From Strigomonas culicis (lineage: Eukaryota; Euglenozoa; Kinetoplastea; Trypanosomatida; Trypanosomatidae), in the NCBI GenBank assembly GCA_000482145.1, contig AUXH01000245.1:1-26093 (forward strand): a stretch of 26,093 bases of DNA, written 5' to 3'. Shown here piece after piece: positions 1 through 7,853 of the stretch (its first letter is position 1; each line of letters starts with the position of its first letter). Position numbers and translations under genes: made by a program. The notes beneath the pieces were generated by a model that saw nothing but the letters and a program-made list of their open reading frames with translations, had not been told where the DNA came from and made no database searches.

Positions 1-8
1 CTGCTTCA

Positions 9-10
9 AG
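9..10 (+). promoter_or_regulatory. Possible trans-splice acceptor AG of the L23a gene
   Basis: The AG at 9-10 is the only AG between the window start and the ATG at 23, which would give a 12-nt 5' UTR beyond the spliced leader. Any polypyrimidine tract would lie mostly outside the window, so this rests on position alone. Confidence 0.3.
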
Positions 11-22
11 GCTTCACTTACA

Positions 23-475
23 ATGCCCGCGAAAGCTCTCCCTGCGAAGAAGGCCGTCGCCAAGAAGGAGGCGCCCAAGGAGGTGAAGGCGACCAAGGTG
101 GTGCGTGTGTCGACGCGCAAGGCGTACACCCGCCCGCAGTTCCGCCGCCCCCACACGTACCGCCGCCCGACGCCGGAGCGCCCCGCCAACACGGCGAAGG
201 CGATTCCGAACAAGCACGACGCGTTCAGCATCATCCGCTACCCGCTGACGACGGAGAAGGCGATGAAGAAGATCGAGGAGAACAACACCCTGACCTTCAT
301 CGTGGACTCGTACGCGAACAAGACGGAGATCAAGAAGGCGATCCGCAAGCTGTACCAGGTCAAGGCCGTGAAGGTCAACACCCTGATCCGCCCCGACGGC
401 CTCAAGAAGGCGTACATCCGCCTGTCGGCCAAGCACGACGCTCTCGACACCGCCAACAAGATCGGCCTCGTCTAA
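23..475 (+). CDS. RPL23A: 60S ribosomal protein uL23 (L23a), 150 aa
   Basis: Large-subunit ribosomal protein that binds 26S/28S rRNA near the polypeptide exit tunnel, where the family docks SRP and nascent-chain factors. The sequence shows the eukaryotic L23a plan. A Lys/Ala-rich basic N-terminal extension covers about residues 1-60. The globular uL23 domain follows, with the signature [19 protein letters not shown] (about 75-93), then [16 protein letters not shown] and the C-terminal [17 protein letters not shown]. At 150 residues the length is normal for the family. The ATG at 23 is chosen because the resulting N-terminus ([10 protein letters not shown]) looks like other L23a proteins. The frame stays open to the window edge, so an upstream start is not formally excluded. 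Family assignment is secure; the rRNA-binding and tunnel role is family knowledge. Confidence 0.96.
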   Translation: MPAKALPAKKAVAKKEAPKEVKATKVVRVSTRKAYTRPQFRRPHTYRRPTPERPANTAKAIPNKHDAFSIIRYPLTTEKAMKKIEENNTLTFIVDSYANKTEIKKAIRKLYQVKAVKVNTLIRPDGLKKAYIRLSAKHDALDTANKIGLV

Positions 476-1010
476 ACGCGAAGAAGAAGCCTGATAATTT
501 CTCTTTTGTGAATTTATTTTTATCATCTTAAAAGCAAAAACAAAAACAGTAGACACAAACCATTCTTGTGTTGGAGGTGTATATGTAGTCAGCCTTTCCT
601 GTTGGTGTAATGACATTTAGAAAAATACTGTTTAATAATGCTTCCTCCTCTCGTTCTTTCTTTCCTTTTCCATTACTACTTTAATAAACAAACAAATAAA
701 GCACTTGTGTGTTCTTTTTTCTTTCAATTTCTCTTTTTGTGGTTGAGGCCAACCATAGGGAAACTCACGAAAAGAAAAAGAAGCATATTTCTCTCCCCCC
801 CCCAAAAAAAAAGAATAGAGAAAGAGAAACATAGCACATAGGCGACAAAAAACTATTGCTTTTTCCTCTTTTCGTTCGCCTTCCTCACGCCTGTGTAACT
901 ACATCCCATTATACACAAATACATATATTGATACAGCCACATACACACACAAAAAAACAAAAAAACAAAGCGTTTTTAGCTTTTCCTCCACGTTCCGTTT
1001 TGACGTCCAC
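476..1010 (+). other. Intergenic spacer, L23a 3' UTR and pseudokinase-gene 5' UTR
   Basis: AT-rich spacer of 535 nt. It holds the presumed 3' UTR of the L23a gene, T-rich stretches around 640-730, a C-run followed by an A-run at about 794-812, and CA/A-rich sequence at about 940-970. Apart from the splice signal listed separately I see no gene or structured RNA. The short open frames in both directions are homopolymer artefacts. Confidence 0.7.
859..936 (+). promoter_or_regulatory. Polypyrimidine tract and trans-splice acceptor for the pseudokinase-like gene
   Basis: A pyrimidine-rich block at about 859-892 is followed by its first AG at 935-936, which would leave a 74-nt 5' UTR before the ATG at 1011. 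Later AGs at 969-970 and 978-979 are alternatives. Trypanosomatid acceptors are usually the first AG after the tract, which is why 936 is preferred. Confidence 0.5.
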
Positions 1011-2912
1011 ATGAACATTCTTGTTTCGCTAGCAGACCCCTCCGCCTATCTTGTGAAGACGGACGTCCCGCTCCGGCTGGACGCCGCCGCCGCCGCGGGC
1101 GCCCACCCCCCGGCGGCGAGCGACCCGCAGCCCTTCTACTACGTGCTGCATGTACGCGCGCTGCATGTGTCGCCGGCCGACCACGCGCGCGTGGTGGCCG
1201 CCTGCGACGCGCTGTGCGCCGCCCACGAGCGCTGCCAGGCGCTCCCCCAGCGCATCGCGCACGAGCTCCGGCCGCCCGCGGCGGACGCCCACCCCACCGC
1301 CACCACCCCACCACCACAGCCGCAGCAGCGGCCGCACGGGCGGGCCGCCCGGCAGGAGGCGGCCGGCGGCGTGGCGGTGCTGGACGCGCTGTGGCCCCTC
1401 ACCGCCCCGCTCGCGCCCTCCTGCGTGCTGGCGGCCGCCTTCTCCCTGCCGCCGCTGCTGCGGATTGTGAGCTCGACCCCGGCGGTGGCCGGCGCGCCCT
1501 CCGCCGACGACCGCCGTGGCGAGTGTCTGTACCACTGCCTCTATGCGTCCTTCTCGCTGGACTACGCACAGCGCTGGAAGCGCGGCGGCGCGCCGCCCTG
1601 CTTCAGCTTCTGGGAGCGCTTTGCAACCGTGTCCAATTACATCATGTTCGGCGGTGTGGACGAGGGCGGCGCTGCTGCCGCCGCAGCCACGCCGCCGCAC
1701 TCCTACGCCCACAATGCCTTTTCCCTGCACCAGTACATGCAGCGGGCCCACCGCGGGGCGGCGGGCGCGGAGGGCGTCCCCTCCTCCGCCCACAGCAGCC
1801 CGTCGCGCGACCTCGCCGCCGCGGACCAGAGCCGCGACGGGCCGCAGAGCAAGAAGACGCTGGAGAGCTCCGTCGCGGTGTGGGGCGAGGAGCTGCTGTG
1901 GCGCCTGCTCTACTCGATGCTGTCGATGCTGGCCGTCGTGCACCAGTGCGGCTATCACTTTGGCGGGCAGCTAGCGGAGGACCACATCCTGTGCTTCCAC
2001 GTTGGCGCCCACCTCGGCGAACAGCTGGAGCAGACCATGACGTCGTGCGTCGCGGCCGGCGGTGCGGGCGGCGGCGCGCTGGACGCATCCGAGGCCGCGC
2101 TGTTGGTGCAGCTGCTGCGCGAGAGCGTCATCCAGCCGCACTGCCTCATCACGGAGCGGACGGCGCCGCACCATGCCTACTTCCTCTGCGCGCCGCTCCC
2201 CTTCTCGCTCTTCGGGCCGGCGGCCGGCGGCGTGGCGACGGTGAACGGGGTCGACACGAGCGTCGACGAGGGCGCCCAGGCGTCGCCGGAGGCGGTGCAG
2301 CAGCAGCAGCAGGAGGACATCGCGGCGGTCGGCCGGCTGCTGCTGCGGCTGATGGACGCCCAGCAGCAGACCACCGCGCAGCCGCCGCCCGTCAGCAGTG
2401 AGTACCGCTTTCTCGTCCAGCGGCTCGCCGCCGCGGCGGCGGAGCACCAGCGGCGCGCGGTCGCGGCCGGCAGCCGCCCGCCGCCGCCGGTGACGGCCGC
2501 CCACTGGGCGCAGCTACAGGTGTTCCGCCTGCGGGTCAATGGCTGGCTGTACCAGCTGGTCGCGGAGGAGCTGTACGGCCAGCTGCGCCGGCGGGCCCGC
2601 CGTCTGCCACCACCCCCGAATCCGGCGCCGCCGCCGCCGCAGCAGCAGGAGCTGCAGCAGCAGGCGGCGGCGCTGAACGAGCGGGAGTCGCTCCTGCGCG
2701 TACGGGAGGAGAAGCTGGAGACGCTCATGGAGCTGTACGAGCTGACGCATGCGCACATGGATGCGCTGCCGGCCGCGTCCGGCGGCGACGGCGATGGGGG
2801 GAGCCGCGGCGCTGCGGCGGCCGCGGCCGCGCCCGCCGGTGCGACCGCGGTCGACGCCCTGCGCTCCCTGCTGCAGTCCGCGCGCGCAGCGGCGCCGTCG
2901 CCGCCAACCACC

Positions 2913-2943
<31 letters not shown>

Positions 2944-4145
2944 CACCGCAGCCAGAGAAGCGGGAGCTGCCACCGCAGCTGCGCACCGCGGCCTCGGAGG
3001 CGCCGCAGTCGGATGGGGAGGAGGACGCGATTGAGATCCATCTCGTCGACGAGGACGCGCCACACACGCCCAAAAAGCAGACCTTCCCCGCGTACCACAC
3101 CGCCGCGGAGGACTATTACGACGCGACACGCAGCAGCGCCACGCCGCCGGCCAGCGCGCGGCCGAGTGCGTTCGCGGATGGCCGCCCGTCCCTCCCCTCG
3201 TCCGTCCACAGCACCCCGTCGCCCGGCGGGGAGTGCCTCTCGCTGCTGGCGTCTGCCACCCACTCCCCCGCGGGTGCAGCGGCAGCGCCGGCCGGGCAGC
3301 TGCCGCCGCCGCCGGCGGTCGCCCCTCTCGGACGCGAAGACTGGAGCAGCCACAGCAAGTACTCCGCCATCACGACCCACCGGTCGCCACCCGCGGCGGC
3401 GGCTACGGCGGCTGTGGGGGCCCCGGGCAGCAGGGAGGTATTCCGGTCGCTCACCTTCCAGGCCGCCGCGGCCCAGCCGTCACGGCAGCGGCCGGATAAA
3501 GAAACACCGCCGCGCTCGGGGCGGCCCTCCTCCGGCGGCTCCGCGGACGACGCGCGCCGCCGCTCGCCGAACGTGTCCCGCTACCGCACGGAGAACGAGG
3601 ACTGGCGGCGGCAGCAGCAGCAGATGATGGACCAGCTGCAGCAGAACTTCGAGCGGCTGCGGGCGGCGCAACCGGGCCTCGCGCCCGCGACCGGCAGCGC
3701 GCGCGGCACGCCGCCGCCGCTGCCACAGGAGAAGGAAAACGCGCACCGCCCGGGGTATTACGGCCCGGGGGTGTACGATGAGCTGCCGGCGCAGTCACAG
3801 CGCTACCGCAATCAGCCGCCGCCGAGCGCACGCAGTCCGAAGAGCACGCCGCATGGCGCGCCAAGAGCCGCTGCCACCACCACCACCACCGGTACGACTA
3901 CGACGTGGGGTAGGGACAGCAGCGCCTCCGCTGAGAAGCGCGCGGCGCGGCGGCCGATGTCGACGCCGTCACCGCACGCGTGGCAGCCGCCGGCGCAGCG
4001 GTCTCCCAAGCCGTCGCAGCTGCCGTCCGGCAAGAAGGGGGCGGCGCCGCTGCCGAGCCCGCACCTCGGGGGCTCTCCCTTCCCTGCCATGCCGTACGGC
4101 AGCTCGGCGGAGCTGCTGCGACGGCTGCGTGGGAACGGGTTCTAA
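1011..4145 (+). CDS. Putative pseudokinase with coiled-coil and disordered tail, 1044 aa
   Basis: Not identified by name. Residues about 165-530 look like a degenerate protein kinase. A GGSL-type hinge/helix-D equivalent (FSLHQYMQRA, about 237-246) is followed by a helix-E-like amphipathic segment (about 292-314). The catalytic-loop position reads YHFGGQLAEDHILC (315-328) where active kinases have HxDLKxxN. A helix-F-like DIAAVGRLLLRLMD (436-449) retains the conserved Asp, and SSEYRFLVQRL follows. I find no Gly-rich loop, no VAIK lysine, no catalytic Asp and no DFG, so activity is unlikely. Behind it are a Gln/Leu/Glu heptad coiled coil (about 544-580), a polyQ run, a long Ser/Pro/Ala-rich tail with many S/T-P sites, and a second helix (about 854-887). 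The kinase-then-coiled-coil order recalls NEK-type proteins, but the fold call is by eye. It could be an unrelated scaffold. Confidence 0.8.
2913..2942 (+). repeat. In-frame CAG trinucleotide repeat (polyQ) in the pseudokinase-like gene
   Basis: An almost pure run of CAG codons ending in CAA encodes ten consecutive glutamines in the disordered linker behind the first coiled coil. Shorter CAG clusters occur at about 2298-2312 and 3611-3622. Pure CAG makes it prone to length change by replication slippage. Confidence 0.9.
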
Positions 4146-4640
4146 ATAGAGAGAGAGAGCGCGCGCGGAGACATCAAAATGGAAGAAAAAACGGAAGACA
4201 AAAAGAGAATCACGATACATAGATTAGACGAAACACTGCGTACATGTGTATCGTTCTAAAGTCATTTTTTTTTTTGCTTTGTGGCTCTCATCTTTTTTCC
4301 TTCAATTTTTTTCTCATTCGTCTCTCTCCATTTGTATATTCATTTTTTTTTAACTATTTGAATTTATTATTATTTTCGTAGTGATATCTGGATTGTTATG
4401 AAGGAGTTCTATTGGTATATCATTTTTAGATGAACCCATATCCACTATTCGCTCTCCTCATCTCTCTTTTTCCTCTTTTTTTCTCTTTTGTATTTCAGCC
4501 GTTGTACATTGCGCACAAACGTATAGATTCAAAAAGCACAAAATATCCTCTTCTGGTCATTTTGTTTGCGCACCGCTTACACATAGAAGCATATACATAT
4601 CCCTATACATACATTCATAACATAGTATCAACACCACCGA
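4146..4640 (+). other. Intergenic spacer between the pseudokinase-like and PHD-like genes
   Basis: AT-rich spacer of 495 nt containing a GA/GC dinucleotide stretch just after the stop (about 4147-4170), several T-runs (4266-4275, 4344-4351), and the strong splice signal listed separately. No gene seen. An open frame starting at 4430 reads through the pyrimidine tract and is treated as an artefact. Confidence 0.7.
4441..4498 (+). promoter_or_regulatory. Polypyrimidine tract and trans-splice acceptor for the PHD-like gene
   Basis: This is the clearest acceptor in the window: nearly 50 nt of C/T ending in TATTTCAG, AG at 4497-4498. It predicts a 142-nt 5' UTR before the ATG at 4641. Confidence 0.7.
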
Positions 4641-7622
4641 ATGGAGGATGTAAAAGTAAAGCAGATCTGCTCGCAGATCGCGGAGCAGTTTCTCCTACCG
4701 TTGAAGCACCGCCACCCGCGACCGTCACCCGCCAGGCGCGCGCGCAAAGGCGATCCCGCAGCGACGGACGGCAGCACGGGGAGCAGCACGGCGGCGGCGG
4801 CGGGAGACGCGCTCGCGCCGCTGTGGAATCTCAGCCGGACGATGGCGAATGAAAGCACCACCCTGTTCCGGCGCTGTCGGCACGCGAATCCGCCCATCAG
4901 CATCACCAAGGACGCCGGCGGCGGCGGCGGCGGCAGTCGCGCGCGCGCCAACCAGCCCCGCGATGGACAGCAGGAGGGCATTGGCACGCTGGAGGTGGAG
5001 GCCGCCTACTGCTTCTGCGCCTACCTTGCCTTCACCCAGCCCGCCTACTGGCAGCAGCTGGCGCAGCTGGACGCCAGTCTCACCGGTGGCGGCGCTCCAG
5101 CAGCAGGCGGGCAGCGCGGGCAGGTCAGTTACATCCGCGTGCCGCTGCGGCTCGCCCCCGCCACGCCCTCCCCACCACCACCGCAGCAGCAGCAGCGGAG
5201 GAGCCAAGCGTCCCACGACTCGGTGTACCTTTTGAAAATCAAACGCAAGGACGTGCTGCTGTTTGTCGGCCGCTGCCGAGGCGTACTGCCCAAGCCGGGC
5301 GCCGCGCCGCCGACGGCGGGGGGCAAAGCGCGGCAGCCGGCCCCCGCCTTCGTGGTGGGGCCTGCGCTGGCGGAGACCCTCGCGCTGCTCTTCTTCCAGC
5401 GGCTGCCCGCCACCGCCAAGGAGCGCGGCCGACTACAGGCGCTCATCGCCGCGTACCATGAGCGGCGCGAGCGCGGCAGCCCGACCGACGGCGGGGCGGA
5501 CGGCGCGCAGCTGGCGCTGCGCGCCGCGCTCGAGGCGGCGTCCTTCGCGGGCCGCGCCGCGCAGCTGCCCGAGAGCGGCCCCGCGCACGACGGCGCCGAC
5601 GGTCCGCCGGCGGCGGCGGACGCGGACGCGGACGCGGAGGTGTACGAGGATCTCTTCGCGGCGGTGGCCGCGGCCGCGCTGCGCCCCACCGCCGCCGCGG
5701 ACCCCGCTGCCACAGGCGCCCCCGACGAGGCGGGCGGCGCCTGTGGCGGTGTGTGGGCGCCCGCCTTATTCTTATTCGGCGCCGCCGAGCAGCGGATGGT
5801 GCTGCAGGCGGCGCTGCGCGCGGAGCGCGACCCCACCGGCGGCGCCGGCACGGCGGCGAGTCTCTTCTCCAACGGCACCGTGTCGCTGGAGGGGCTGACC
5901 GCCGCGACGCTGCAGCACCAGTACCTCGTCTACCACCGACAGCTCTGCCGCTGCCTTCGGCGCCCGCTGCCCTGCTACTTCTTTACGCCGGCCGCAGCGG
6001 CGGGCCCGGCGCTGCGGCCCGCGAGCGCGACGCCGGCGGGGCCGCTGCTGCCGCCGGCCAGCGGCGCGGTGACCTCCTTTCTGCTCTGGCGCCGCCTCCT
6101 CGTCTTTGGGCTCCGCGCCGTGCTGCTGCTGGACGGCAGCGGCGGGGCAGACACCGCCCACTTCCTCTTCTTCGCGCAGAAGGTGCTCCTGGCCTCGTTC
6201 TACTTCCCGCGGATGAGCCGCGGCGTCCAGCGCGGCCGCCAGCGCTGCCCGGTGTGCGACGCGCTGCATCGGCCGCAGATGGTCCTCCGGTGGAAGGCCA
6301 GCGCCGCCGCGGCGGCCGGGCCGAGCGGCGCGCCGCTTCGGGCGGCGGTACGCGAGGCGTTCGAGGGCGGCCGCGGCCCCCCCCTCCGCGCCGCGTGTGC
6401 GGCGGCGGCCCCGGTGGCGTACACGGCCGCGGAGCAAGACCTGTGGGCGCGGCTCGCTCCCGCGCTCGCGGCGGCGGAGGGGGAGGGGGAGGCGCCCGTG
6501 GCGGTTGAGCTCGCTGCGCTGTGCCTGACACCGGGCGAGGCCGCGGCCGCCTGGCGCGTGCTGCTGGACCTTCTTGTCTCCGTGTATGCGCCGGCCGCGC
6601 CCGCGACCGCCGGCGACGCGCGGCGCGACGACCGCGCGGGGGCGCTGCTGCTGCAGGCGCTGACACTGCGGCTGCACGCCGTGGCGGAGCTGCTGCCGCG
6701 CGCCGCGCAGGACCTGCCGCCGGCGGCCGCGGTCACCGCCCCCAAGCCCAGGGCGGGGGTGGAGCCGCCCCACGTGGGCGACGTGAACCTGCAGCAGTAC
6801 TTCGAGTCCAACACGGACGGGTGCCAGCACACGTTTCTGTTCGAGGACGGTCCGGACGCGCCGATGGCGGCGATCGGCCCCCACACGTGGGTGTTCGACC
6901 GCTGGCCGCGGGCGGACGAGCGCTCCCCGCCGCCGCCGCCCGCGACTCTCCGCGCGCTGCGGCGCATGCCCTTCCGCGCGGTGCTGGAGCACGTGGTGCT
7001 GACCGCGCCGCTGCTGGACCTCCTGCGCCCGCCCGCCGCCGCCGCTGCGCCGTGTCCGCTGCTGGCGCGACTGCAAGGACTCCCCACCGCCGCCACCGGC
7101 GCCGCGGCCGCCACGACGCGGGCGATGCTGCAGCACGTGCTGGCACTGCTGGAGGGGGCCACCGTGCAGCGCACCTCGATTGGGCGCGTGGAGGCCAGCT
7201 CGGAGGAGAGCGAATCAGAGGAGGAGGAGGAGGAAGAAAAGAGCTCAAGGGCGGAGCACCTCCCGAATGCCTCCCACTATGTCCTCACGGCGGACGACGG
7301 CGTGCTGGAGTGCGCGCGGTGCTTCTCCTTCTTTCACCAGCACTGTCTGCTGCCGACGCAGCGGCACGCCGCCGACACGACACAGCCCCCTTTGCTGTGG
7401 AACCGCGTGGCTGGCCCGCACGAGGCGCACGCACTGCCGCAGCTGTACGGCGGCGCCTTTTTGTGCCACGCGTGCCGGCTGCGGCACCGTGCCAATGGAG
7501 AGGAGGCGCAGGTGCTGTCGTGTTTCGAGGCCGCCCCTACGCACGACGGGAAGCGAGAAAGGGGAGAGGAAGAGGAAGAAAAGGGTCTGTCCTCCGTGTT
7601 TTTGCGCATCGATGAATGCTGA
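4641..7622 (+). CDS. Orphan Ala-rich protein with C-terminal half-PHD zinc finger, 993 aa
   Basis: Not recognised as a named protein. Visible order: a mixed N-terminus (1-65), a charged and Gly-rich stretch, and two conserved-looking blocks about 115-140 (VEAAYCFCAYLAFTQPAYW) and 195-215 (VYLLKIKRKDVLLFVGRCR). A central region contains CPVC (C536, C539). An acidic Ser/Glu patch lies at about 853-866, followed by a Cys/His cluster. In the cluster C891-x2-C894-x4-H899-x2-C902, then C942-x2-C945, reproduce the second half of a PHD finger exactly. The first Cys pair of a PHD is missing; only scattered His residues precede it. PHD fingers generally read histone tails, so a chromatin role is possible but is inference. 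The ATG at 4641 is the first after the strong acceptor at 4498. A RING-like or unrelated zinc knuckle is the alternative. Confidence 0.8.
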   Translation: MEDVKVKQICSQIAEQFLLPLKHRHPRPSPARRARKGDPAATDGSTGSSTAAAAGDALAPLWNLSRTMANESTTLFRRCRHANPPISITKDAGGGGGGSRARANQPRDGQQEGIGTLEVEAAYCFCAYLAFTQPAYWQQLAQLDASLTGGGAPAAGGQRGQVSYIRVPLRLAPATPSPPPPQQQQRRSQASHDSVYLLKIKRKDVLLFVGRCRGVLPKPGAAPPTAGGKARQPAPAFVVGPALAETLALLFFQRLPATAKERGRLQALIAAYHERRERGSPTDGGADGAQLALRAALEAASFAGRAAQLPESGPAHDGADGPPAAADADADAEVYEDLFAAVAAAALRPTAAADPAATGAPDEAGGACGGVWAPALFLFGAAEQRMVLQAALRAERDPTGGAGTAASLFSNGTVSLEGLTAATLQHQYLVYHRQLCRCLRRPLPCYFFTPAAAAGPALRPASATPAGPLLPPASGAVTSFLLWRRLLVFGLRAVLLLDGSGGADTAHFLFFAQKVLLASFYFPRMSRGVQRGRQRCPVCDALHRPQMVLRWKASAAAAAGPSGAPLRAAVREAFEGGRGPPLRAACAAAAPVAYTAAEQDLWARLAPALAAAEGEGEAPVAVELAALCLTPGEAAAAWRVLLDLLVSVYAPAAPATAGDARRDDRAGALLLQALTLRLHAVAELLPRAAQDLPPAAAVTAPKPRAGVEPPHVGDVNLQQYFESNTDGCQHTFLFEDGPDAPMAAIGPHTWVFDRWPRADERSPPPPPATLRALRRMPFRAVLEHVVLTAPLLDLLRPPAAAAAPCPLLARLQGLPTAATGAAAATTRAMLQHVLALLEGATVQRTSIGRVEASSEESESEEEEEEEKSSRAEHLPNASHYVLTADDGVLECARCFSFFHQHCLLPTQRHAADTTQPPLLWNRVAGPHEAHALPQLYGGAFLCHACRLRHRANGEEAQVLSCFEAAPTHDGKRERGEEEEEKGLSSVFLRIDEC

Positions 7623-7626
7623 AATG

Positions 7627-7645
7627 ATCTATCTATCTATCTATC
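7627..7645 (+). repeat. ATCT tetranucleotide microsatellite
   Basis: Nearly five tandem ATCT units begin a few bases after the stop of the PHD-like gene, in its presumed 3' UTR. Confidence 0.85.
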
Positions 7646-7723
7646 GAGAACTTGAAGTATCGTTTGGATCTGCATGGCGGTGATACACGATGCCATACAA
7701 GATGACCCGCTATCCAGAGTGCA

Positions 7724-7769
7724 TCTCTTCCTCTCTCTACTTTTTTGATTTTCTTTACCCCTTTGAAAG
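7724..7769 (+). promoter_or_regulatory. Polypyrimidine tract and trans-splice acceptor for carbonic anhydrase 1
   Basis: A C/T-rich tract at 7724-7764 is followed by AG at 7768-7769, giving an 84-nt predicted 5' UTR that contains the (AC)15 repeat and an AT-rich palindrome before the ATG at 7854. The whole intergenic space here is only 231 nt, so few alternatives exist. One is the AG at 7826-7827, inside the palindrome. Confidence 0.6.
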
Positions 7770-7774
7770 TATTA

Positions 7775-7777
<3 letters not shown>

Positions 7778-7807
<30 letters not shown>
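7778..7807 (+). repeat. (AC)15 dinucleotide repeat in the predicted 5' UTR of carbonic anhydrase 1
   Basis: Thirty nucleotides of uninterrupted AC lie between the predicted splice acceptor (7769) and the start codon (7854). A 14-nt perfect palindrome, ATATAGATCTATAT (7822-7835), follows. The AC-then-AT order is echoed upstream of the second carbonic anhydrase. Confidence 0.9.
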
Positions 7808-7809
<2 letters not shown>

Positions 7810-7853
7810 AAATATTTATTTATATAGATCTATATCTATAATAAAACTACTCC

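Noticed and set aside
14..616. Minus-strand open frame of 200 codons over the L23a gene
   Set aside because: L23a on the plus strand is unambiguous; this is its antisense shadow extended into the spacer.
1214..2401. Plus-strand open frame of 395 codons in another phase
   Set aside because: Overlaps the pseudokinase-like frame. Its product is almost only Arg/Ala/Gly/Pro, as expected from a shifted GC-rich reading.
5772..7136. Minus-strand open frame of 454 codons
   Set aside because: Arg/Gly-rich shadow of the PHD-like gene in GC-rich sequence.
7778..7807. Dinucleotide run considered as a CRISPR or satellite array
   Set aside because: A simple AC microsatellite with no spacers or longer repeat unit.
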